A stretch of DNA of 64,000 nucleotides from Elysia chlorotica (Eukaryota > Mollusca > Gastropoda > Plakobranchidae), in contig RQTK01000058.1 in NCBI GenBank assembly GCA_003991915.1, positions 26,455 through 90,454 of the forward strand, written 5' to 3'. The notes below the pieces were generated by a model that was given only the letters and a program-made list of their open reading frames with translations, made no database searches and was not told the DNA's origin. Shown here in pieces: positions 56,502 through 64,000 of this stretch. A program made the position numbers and the translations under genes. The stretch's first letter is position 1, and the number at the start of each line of letters is the position of its first letter.

Positions 56502-57879
56502 GTTTTCAAAAGAAAGAGTCTCTTCGGTGAAAAATAAAGAGGTTAAACTGAGGGAAGCGATGGTTTGCACACGTTGCCCTGTTGTAAGAGCAATAGACAC
56601 ACCGCTGACTTGGCAGAATTGATAGCACTATAACTGAATTTTCTCCTTTATCATATATGGAAGAAATTCAATTAACAATTTACTGTCTCCGGACTTTGGA
56701 TCTCTTTTTCTCATTTGACAAAATTCTATGTATATTTTTTTCCAATAGGTTTGGTATTGTTGATGTGTAGATTTGCGCCAAGCTTGCATGATGGTGTTTA
56801 GCACTTTATGATCTACGCCATCCCGAACTAGTCTCGTCCTGGGATGAGACAGGCCATTAAGTTGAGCCTGTCCGCTATGGGGTGTCTCTCGGCAAGCTTT
56901 CTGTGGTGGACCAGGGAGAAGAGAGGAGAGTGAAGCATTATTACTGGTAGGATCAGCATAGTCTGAAGGGTTGGGTACCAGGGCTGAGTTTCCCACTTTG
57001 GAATTGCATTAGCGCTTTTCCTACACTGTCATGTCTCATTTAGCTAAAACTCGGCCTATCAGATTATAGGGAAAGGGGGGGGATAAATAAAGAAACCCTT
57101 TCCACCTGAAGGAAAAAGACTTATACATTTTGCTGCAGGAGACATAATTGGGCAATTTATGATTTAAACAAGACTCTAAGATATCAATAGAGTGCGTGCT
57201 GATGTTCTTATCTGCACAAAGCAGATAAAACGCATGCTGAGTTAAAGTCCATTCTTGTCATTTATCTGGCGTGACAATTGGTCCGCTCTTGAATTTTCTT
57301 TGCCTACTCTATGAGTGGCTGTAAGCCAAATGTTTCGGTCTTTAGCCCATAGAATGATTCCCTTAGCTATGGCATTACATGTCTGAGACCGCCCATGTTG
57401 TTTATGTAAGATACTGCTGTAGTGTTGTCAATATGAACAAGTATATGGCAGTTACACAACTGGTTAATGTGCAGTTTTTTTTTATCGATGTCAGCCCCAA
57501 AACCCCAAACAAGTGTCTGAATTGTCCAGGTGCGCCCCCCAGCCCGTGGTAGATGAGTCTGTGATCAAGGAAAGCTGTGGGTTGGGCATACTTATCGGTT
57601 TTGCGGAATGGATTCCATCAGAGAGCCACCATCTCATTTCAGACTTACATTCGGGTGTTAGCATGACCAACAATCCTTGTTGTTTTAAAGCCCGTGTTTT
57701 AGTAATTACCACCTCTTTGTAGAATAACTTCCTGTAAAGGGCTGCAGGAAAGGTAGCTCTAAGATATCTAATTAATCTAGCCATTTGACGATAGGAGACT
57801 CGATAGTTTCTACTTCTTTGATTCACACAAAGCAACCATCATAGTTCTGGAGTCAAGTACAAACCCCAGGTGTTGTAAC
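55542..57879. repeat. Near-perfect palindrome with 960-bp arms and 418-bp loop
   Basis: Arm 55542-56501 is the reverse complement of 56920-57879. The coordinate sum stays at 113421 from end to end, so there is no net indel. I found one substitution, near 56039 (TCTCAGTCATG against TCTCAGACATG). Both arms encode the same 114-residue DIRS RNase H frame. The loop, 56502-56919, carries recombinase sequence. Confidence 0.93.
56502..57879 (-). mobile_element. DIRS-type retrotransposon: RNase H into tyrosine recombinase, minus-strand copy
   Basis: Read leftward from 57879, it repeats the plus-strand RT/RNase H segment (SLITDSSTTGWGAHL at about 57571-57527). It then continues past the palindrome arm into GVDHKVLNTIMQAWRKSTHQ and the YWKKIYIEF helix (56850-56730), the N-terminal part of a DIRS tyrosine recombinase. 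ALTTGQRVQT near 56560-56590 is the first catalytic Arg block. The recombinase C-terminus is replaced by the plus-strand arm. Confidence 0.85.
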
Positions 57880-57880
57880 T

Positions 57881-58105
57881 ACAAAATATTCATAGCAGTC
57901 TACCATCGTTTCCAGAGCGAAAATTGTGTATGGTTTAGTGTCTTAAAGATTATCTGGCGCGTACAGAAAATGTCGTCGGTCTGATAAACTCTTGGTGAGT
58001 CATATCTCTCCACATAAAGCTGTCAGTCCTGAAGCTATCAGTAGATGACTGAAGCATGTAGGGGGCCTACTGTCAGAGGCTGGGATCGACACCACTAAAT
58101 ACTCC
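57881..58105 (+). mobile_element. DIRS tyrosine recombinase C-terminal fragment, plus strand
   Basis: Reverse complement of 59091-59315 with very few changes. It stops at AAATACTCC, just before the HSTR codons, then diverges for about 30 bp. Confidence 0.85.
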
Positions 58106-58490
58106 TCCCATAGAATTTTGTGAAATGAAAAAAAAGAGATCCAAAGTCCGGAGACAGGGCTGCTGATGCCACAAAAGTTCCATTTAAATTAGACATAGCA
58201 ACAGTTATGTAGTTCATTGTCACACCCCCAAACTTTAGTCAAGGGGCATCCTCTATTTCTCTTAAAATAAAAGCTGTGTATGGATAATACACAACCTTGC
58301 CGAACTCCTCTTTTTATTCTGGCTGGACCTGTAAGTGTGTTGTCTCGCTTCACTTGAGTCAGTTGTTCCCAGTACAGGTTTGATAACAGGGCTATATCAT
58401 TTTATGTATTCAAATGCTTTCGAATATTCAATAAAGCATGCGTAGACGCCTTGGTACATATCTTTGTTTTTTTTTCTATTGAATACCTTC
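58106..58490 (-). mobile_element. DIRS 3' flank joined to an RTE-like LINE fragment, minus strand
   Basis: Leftward from about 58490 it translates to VYACFIEYSKAFEY and, below, RIKRGVRQGCVLS-like residues, the RT palm of an RTE-like LINE. The LINE joins, near 58250, a non-coding segment with CAAACTTTAGTCAAGGGGCA that borders the recombinase in both copies. Confidence 0.75.
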
Positions 58491-58539
58491 ATAACAGGTT
58501 TTTTTTTCTTTGAAATAGGGCCTAGAAAGTTTTTTTTTT

Positions 58540-58680
58540 TCTTAATACGTATCAGGAGGCCATATTTTTCACTATCCTCTTTTACTATTGTTACTAGTTT
58601 TTGGAGATCATTTTCACTTTCTGCCAGTGGAACAAGAGAAGTTATATCTAACCTGAAATTTTTATCCGTAAAATATATAT
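58540..58680 (-). mobile_element. RTE-like LINE RT thumb fragment
   Basis: Minus-strand LAESENDLQKLVTIVKEDSE and KYGLLIRIKKKK follow the usual catalytic ADDT block in RTE-like LINEs. It lies in the loop between the inverted LINE copies. Confidence 0.75.
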
Positions 58681-58689
58681 ATATAGAAA

Positions 58690-59040
58690 AAAAAACAAGA
58701 TATCTACCAAGGCGTCTACGCATGCTTTATTGAATATTCGAAAGCATTATTTTGAATACATAAAATAGATATTGATGAAAACGATATAGCCCTGTTATCA
58801 AACCTGTACTGGGAACAACTGACTCAAGTGAAGCGAGACAACACAATTACAGGTCCAGCCAGAATAAAAAGAGGAGTTCGGCAAGGTTGTGTATTATCCA
58901 TACACAACTTTTATTTTAAGAGAACTAAAAGATGCCCCTTGACTAAAGTTTGGGGGTGTGACAATGAACTACATAACTGTTGCTATGTCTAATTTAAATG
59001 GAACTTTTGTGGCATCAGCAGCCCTGTCTCCGGACTTTGG
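58690..59040 (+). mobile_element. RTE-like LINE RT palm fragment joined to DIRS flank, plus strand
   Basis: Plus strand reads YQGVYACFIEYSKAL, ALLSNLYWEQLTQVKRD and ARIKRGVRQGCVLS, then frame loss. It mirrors 58106-58490 and continues into the same DIRS-flanking segment. Confidence 0.85.
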
Positions 59041-59811
59041 ATCTCTTTTTTTTCATCTTGTGTGGCAGCAGCAGTCCTAGTGCTGTGAGCGGAGTATTTA
59101 GTGGTGTCGATTCCAGCCTCTGACAGTAGGCCCCCTACATGCTTCAGTCATCTACTGATAGCTTCAGGACTGACAGCTTTATGTGGAGAGATATGACTCA
59201 CCAAGAGTTTATCAGACCGACGACATTTTCTGTACGCGCCAGATAATCTTTAAGACACTAAACCATACACAATTTTCGCTCTGGAAACGATGGTAGACTG
59301 CTATGAATATTTTGTATTCTGCAGTGTTGTTGTTTTCAAAAGAAAGAGTCTCTTCGGTGAAAAATAAAGAGGTTAAACTGAGGGAAGCGATGGTTTGCAC
59401 ACGTTGCCCTGTTGTAAGAGCAATAGACACACCGCTGACTTGGCAGAATTGATAGCACTATAACTGAATTTTCTCCTTTATCATATATGGAAGAAATTCA
59501 ATTAACAATTTACTGTCTCCGGACTTTGGATCTCTTTTTCTCATTTGACAAAATTCTATGTATATTTTTTTCCAATAGGTTTGGTATTGTTGATGTGTAG
59601 ATTTGCGCCAAGCTTGCATGATGGTGTTTAGCACTTTATGATCTACGCCATCCCGAACTAGTCTCGTCCTGAGATGAGACAGGCCATTAAGTTGAGCCTG
59701 TCCGCTATGAATCCTGTGCGGTGCAAAAAAGATGGCAGAGAGACACCCGGGAGTCATGACCTGGGTGTGGCCCGACCCCCTTAGAGTGTCAGGATTTAAG
59801 GGCCGAAACAC
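59041..59811 (-). mobile_element. DIRS-type tyrosine recombinase, second minus-strand copy, nearly complete
   Basis: Leftward from 59709 it repeats the recombinase N-terminus and ALTTGQRVQT block. It then goes on to LLVSHISPHKAVSPEAISR, an in-frame TGA (59150-59148), LKHVGGLLSEAGIDTTKYS and AHSTRTAAA (HSTR at 59087-59076), the HxxR catalytic block. TGA stands where homologues usually have Trp. Other frame breaks occur between the N-terminal and LTTGQR parts. From 59710 to 59811 the sequence differs from the first copy. Confidence 0.85.
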
Positions 59812-59896
59812 TTGCTATAAGGGCGGTTTCTTCTCTGAAAACTCTCTGTTATCTAGCTCCCCCATGAGTTTCTACACACTATTAAGAAAACAAAAA

Positions 59897-60180
59897 AAAC
59901 TTTCTAGGCCCTATTTCAAAGAAAAAAAAAAAAACAACCTGTTATGAAGGTATTAATTGACGGAAAAAGAGTGGAACAAGTTACCGGTATCAGTTTTGTC
60001 TGTTTGGGCCAACTAATAACAGAAGATGGAAAAAATGACACAGAAATAAAGAAAATCATTGAAATGGCAAAAACGCATTTTTCAAAACTAAAGCAGATCC
60101 TAACTATTTCACATGTATCATTTCAAACAAAACTAAGGCTAAACAAATTATTGTTTCCTTCGTTTTCATCGTTAATTTGA
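59897..60180 (+). mobile_element. RTE-like LINE fragment after the RT
   Basis: The open frame from 59944 holds KRVEQVTGISFVCLGQLI, TEDGKNDTEIKKIIEMAK and HFSKLKQIL, the block after the RT thumb in RTE-like ORF2. Its first 60 bp (59897-59957) are the inverse of 58485-58545. Confidence 0.85.
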
Positions 60181-60659
60181 ATGGTCTATAGTTTTGTTTC
60201 TGTGCCGTTACTGCTAAGACTGTTATATTATCTCCAAATTTATAGGTGGGCTACTAGTACGAGTACTTGTTTTTCAAATTTGCATGACTATTCAACGTTC
60301 GATTTATTTGGAGTGTTTTACATAGCTCCCACCATTTAGGCATACACCATCCACAGCAACAACAACAACAACGAGAGCAACAAAAAACAACAATATTTCA
60401 CTTAATAATGCTAACCCATAACCAATACATCGAATGTAATCGAGAAAAGTAGAGTTACTGTTAACGAAGAACACGAAAGTCTTTTTATGATTACTTTTTA
60501 TCTGTTTTCGCCCAAAACCTACATGTTTTTTTTACACTCTTCTTTCCTTTGTAGACTTCACTGAACTGACTGAAATGGAACGAAACCCGGTTTCATCATA
60601 ATTTAATAGTTGAAACTCACACCTGAGCCAACTTTCTAGTAGTTATAGAATTTAAGCCA

Positions 60660-60805
60660 CAGACTTGAAATAATCCTCACCTAGATTTGGATTTAGTTGT
60701 CCTACAGCATCACTAGATCTAATCTAGATTCTAGGTTTAGATCTATATTCGCAAATAGACTTAGTATCAGAGGATACAAACTGATAGTCTCTCTTTTTCG
60801 CTACC
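60660..60805 (+). promoter_or_regulatory. FARSB upstream region with TAGATCT-type motifs
   Basis: The 145 bp before the ATG hold CTAGATTT, CTAGATCT, CTAGATTCTAG and TAGATCTA motifs (60681-60755). A CTCTCTTTTTCGC pyrimidine tract (60788-60800) just before the ATG resembles a TOP-like start, common for translation genes. The start site itself is not determined. Confidence 0.35.
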
Positions 60806-63266
60806 ATGCCAATTGTGTCCGTCAGGCGAGACGAGCTGTTTGAAGCTCTTGAGCAAAAGTACAGTGAGTATGTTTGGGTTAAAGATTTTAAGTGGTACTT
60901 TGATAGGAAGGGAAGCTTTATTTGCCTGTTGGAAAACGTGAGTCATGATCATCTAAGTGGGCCTAAGTGTTACTGTCTTTTTGTTGTAAATATTTGCGTG
61001 CGCAATACTATTCTGCTTTAAGTCGGGAAGTCAACCAACAAAATTATAGATATAAACAAAGTGGGGTGTGTGTGTGTGTGTTGATGAGAGAGGGCAAGAA
61101 TAGAAAAAAGTTGCAGATAGAGTGGTGGTGGGGGTTGTGATTTGCTTGGCTACCTGGAGGCATTGTATTGGCAACACGGAGCTGTCCATTGCTTCAATGA
61201 ACCTTGCAACATGAGAACAATAGATTGAAAATAAACAAACTAGTTTGTTGAGTCAGTGGTGTACTGTATTTCAAATCGGGAGGTTTTCACCCTTGTGGAT
61301 ATAACATTGCTCTTTAAATAGGTATTTTATTGTGATTTAAACAAAACTTTAAAAAAAATTTTCTGTATGTTTTTTTTTAATCTCTTAGCGGATGAAGAAT
61401 TTGACGAATTATGCTTCCAATATGGTCTAGAGTTGGACGAAGTTGTAAGTATGATATTAAAGACTTACAGTTTTTCTCATAAATTTGTAAACAAAACCAG
61501 ATTGTAACAACAGTTTTCTTTAATAGGAAAAACTGATAGGCCTTACATTTTTTAAGTTTAACAACAGTTTTCTTTAATAGGAAAAACTGATAGGCCTTAC
61601 ATTTTTTAAGTTTACAGGGGTTTCCAATTTCATGTTTTATCTGGACATTATTTTGCTGTATGAAAAGATGTATCCTGAAAAATCTGAATTTGTTAAATTC
61701 CAATAGTTTTAAGCCTACAATTTTATACTATTTTACTTTTTTTTTTTTATGATAACATTAAGTGTTACCGGAATAAAAAGTTTGTACCTTACGAAGACAC
61801 AATCATGCCACTTCATAATTCATCTTTTCTTTATTTCGGCAACATATTCAAATATAGGATCGCTGTATTAAATATATTCTATTGAAACTTTGAAATCATT
61901 GCATGGTTACAATATCTTGTCTTAATTTTAACTGGAAATGTTTATCTGTAACTGCCTTGCCTTATCTTTTTTTATTCGAAATAAAAACTATATCATCGTC
62001 TTTCAGACATCAGAGAAAGAGCAAATGGAACGAGAAAAAGGAGTTGGAAAAGCTGAGGGGGCGTCAGAGATAGTGGAATACAAAGTTGAAATTCCTGCAA
62101 ATAGGTAGACTTCATTTGTTTTCTCCCTCCCTTCTGTTGATTGGACAAAAACTAAAATTGTTTAGAACTTTTTTGTTTTGAGATTGATTAATTGTAATAG
62201 GAACATGTAATTATCTTTATTATTAAGTTGTACTTCAAGCAAAAACTATGATTTTGTCCTTGTGTCATATGCTTGGATATTCTTATCACATAAATATCTA
62301 TTTGTTCAAATGATCTTTTATAGGAAAATCTACAAGTGCTGTTATGTATGGGAATTCTAGGTTTTGGTAATGTCTCCTCTATTAAAAAAAAAAATAAAAA
62401 AATCGTAGCGACTGATCTGATTGGCCATTCAATCTGGGCTGCTGATTTATAATGGTAGAGCTGATTAATTGTGTTTGATATCCATTATCTGTAACAATTG
62501 GATAATTTTCCTTAATGAGAATGAATGGTCTGTGATTTATTGGTCTGAACTAATTCAATCATGCTTTTTTTTTGTCTTCAGATATGATTTACTTTGTATG
62601 GAAGGTCTTGCCAGAGGACTGAGGATTTTCTTGGAAAAGTAAGCGCATGAATCTGGCGATAAAATTGAAATTTAAGTAAACACCATGACAATCCCACAAA
62701 GTTTTACAGTTTAATTTATTGAATCAAATGTGACAATAGGTGAAAAATACCTGCTATTTTTTTTTTTGGAAAGAGATGATGCCATGTGAGGATGTTCAAG
62801 AGAGGCATATGTGTAGCAGGCTGACAAAATGAGTGTAGATGCGATTTCTTGGGTATGGAGATATGTATATCAGTGGGAAGGTCTTTTCATCCCCTACATG
62901 CTGGTAAAAGAATTATTGAAATATTATATATTATATATTAAAACCAGAGATATAGCTCTTCAAAGTTTCGAATTGATGGTGAGCCATTTTTGAAAAAAAA
63001 ACAACAGTCCAATTAAAACGGAGCCAAAATGCATAGCAACCATCTTTTATAGCTTTTTGTATTTTTTCATATAGACAAACATATTGCCTTTGGGGTTCAA
63101 GTGTTTTGAAGTCCTAAAACGACTTTTCCAATAAAGTGGCATTTTTTGGACACTGCCCTTACGTCCTTAGACATTAAAAAAATGTTTTTTGAGGTAAACT
63201 GAATGGTTGAGTTTATGAATCCATTGACTTATAAAGAGGCTAAATTTAAATAATATGGCTAAGCAT

Positions 63267-63298
<32 letters not shown>

Positions 63299-64000
63299 CA
63301 TCTCTCTCTCTCTCTCTCAGTATCATCAACTAACGTAAATTAAACACAAATTTACAAAAAAATAAACATAACAGAGCCCAAAGAGAAAAATTTGGAAAGA
63401 AATTGAATCTAATAGACAGAAAGAAAACCTGGGCCATGGGTACTTAATCATAACTCTTACCTTGTTCCGGAGACATCTCAGTGTTTGTTGTACAAGGAAT
63501 CCGAGGGGAATTATCACCCTGTTTATATAACGTCTGTACAACTAGGTTCATTTTGTCAGCCCCTACACATTTATGATCTCTTCCATTTATAAGGGGGCAA
63601 ACTGACCCACGTTGTAGAGCGTCAGTTTCTCATCCGGGAGGTCTCCAGTTAAAAAACAATGATCAGTTGAAAATTTATTTGTCCAATTTTTCACCTTACT
63701 GGTTGGGTCAGTGTCAGTTTAATCTGACCGGCTGAGACAGGAGTCCATGTCTTTAAGCTCTGTCTTGTTTGGGGCGGCACATAAAATTGTAAGCCATCAT
63801 TCCACAATATAGTCTATTTAGTGTTGAAGTTGGACGTTAATCAACCAACTCAACTTCCATAAATTTATAAAATTTCAAAGACCGCAACTAAAACTGATTA
63901 TTGTTTTCATGCAGGGTAATCAACAGCTAATTAAAATACTGTATGTTGATATTGACAGAGAAAAAGCCCCGAGGTACAAGCCTGTCCCAGCAGCCCAGGG
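60806..64000 (+). CDS. FARSB: Phenylalanyl-tRNA synthetase beta subunit, 5' part (exons 1-5; gene runs off the window)
   Basis: FARSB forms the alpha2-beta2 cytosolic PheRS with FARSA and contributes tRNA binding and editing. Exons: 60806-60863, 61389-61444, 62007-62104, 62582-62638, 63959-64000 (incomplete). Phases join cleanly to 103 codons plus two bases. Product starts MPIVSVRRDELFEALEQKY, then DEEFDELCFQYGLELDEV, TSEKEQ, VEIPANRYDLLCMEGLARGL and KEKAPRYK; the human order is MPTVSVKRD, DEEFDELCFEFGLELDE, TSEKE, DVPANRYDLLCLEGLVRGL, KAPVYK. The ATG has a fair context (CTACCATGC). Human protein is about 589 aa, so over 80% lies beyond the window. Confidence 0.96.
61505..61612. repeat. Tandem duplication of 54 bp in FARSB intron 2
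   Basis: Two adjacent identical copies starting TAACAACAGTTTTCTTTAAT, at 61505 and 61559. Confidence 0.95.
62639..63958 (+). other. FARSB intron 4
   Basis: AT-rich; contains a (TC)n microsatellite at about 63268-63320 and SINE-like family B copy 6. No other gene is seen. Confidence 0.8.
63580..63860 (+). mobile_element. SINE-like repeat family B, copy 6, with tRNA-like head
   Basis: Head: CACGTTGTAGAGCGTCAG, CCGGGAGGTCTCCAGTT. Body: CTTACTGGTTGGGTCAGTG, TCTGACCGGCTGAGACAGG, GGCGGCACATAAAATTG and GTTGGACGTTAATCAACC. It lies in FARSB intron 4, about 100 bp before exon 5. Confidence 0.75.

Larger units (their letters stand above)
57881..59315. repeat. Second inverted repeat, arms of about 600-630 bp
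   Basis: 57881-58487 pairs with 58690-59315. The first 225 bp pair without indels (coordinate sum 117196). The arms then differ by a replaced stretch of about 30-50 bp and a few indels. It starts 2 bp after the first palindrome ends. Confidence 0.88.
56502..59709. repeat. Direct repeat pair of 378 bp, recombinase segment (56502-56879 and 59332-59709)
   Basis: Constant offset of 2830 and one mismatch seen (CTGGGATGAG against CTGAGATGAG). Confidence 0.93.

Noticed and set aside
55586-57835. Two identical 114-residue proteins on opposite strands as host genes
   Set aside because: They are the two arms of the palindrome and carry DIRS RNase H motifs.

Overview
The window is animal nuclear DNA: AT-rich, intron-rich, with splice-bounded exons and many decayed retroelements. 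Four protein-coding genes can be reconstructed by joining exons in phase and comparing them with known families. Gene content, TAGATCTA-rich tracts and tRNA-derived SINE-like repeats suggest a mollusc, probably a gastropod. That placement is inference; the sequence alone does not prove it.

Layout. (1) 2504-8124, minus: MEPCE/Bin3 7SK-snRNA capping methyltransferase, 4 coding exons, about 932 aa, with a long C-terminal extension. (2) 10159-32745, plus: ZCWPW1, a CW zinc finger plus PWWP histone reader, 17 coding exons, about 1101 aa, with a triplicated 117-nt exon. Genes 1 and 2 are head to head across a gap of about 2 kb, the same arrangement as human MEPCE and ZCWPW1 at 7q22.1. (3) 40680-50068, plus: a MYORG-like GH31 glycosidase, 8 coding exons, 716 aa, apparently complete. 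(4) 60806 to the window end, plus: FARSB, the beta subunit of cytosolic phenylalanyl-tRNA synthetase, first five coding exons only.

The genes do separate housekeeping or chromatin jobs: 7SK/P-TEFb control, methyl-histone reading, luminal glycosidase and tRNA charging. Only MEPCE and ZCWPW1 look linked, through a shared bidirectional promoter region.

Introns and intergenic DNA hold a hAT-like MITE, a 71-bp MITE-like element, a pogo-like TIR element, a Ty3/Gypsy gag relic, about ten LINE reverse-transcriptase fragments, two families of dispersed repeats with tRNA-like parts, and satellites. At 55.2-60.2 kb lies a mosaic of DIRS-type tyrosine-recombinase retrotransposon and LINE pieces in nested inverted copies, including a near-perfect palindrome with 960-bp arms. 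That mosaic, the conserved head-to-head gene pair, the ZCWPW1 exon triplication and the MEPCE extension are the most interesting items. I see no CRISPR array, rRNA or convincing functional tRNA gene.
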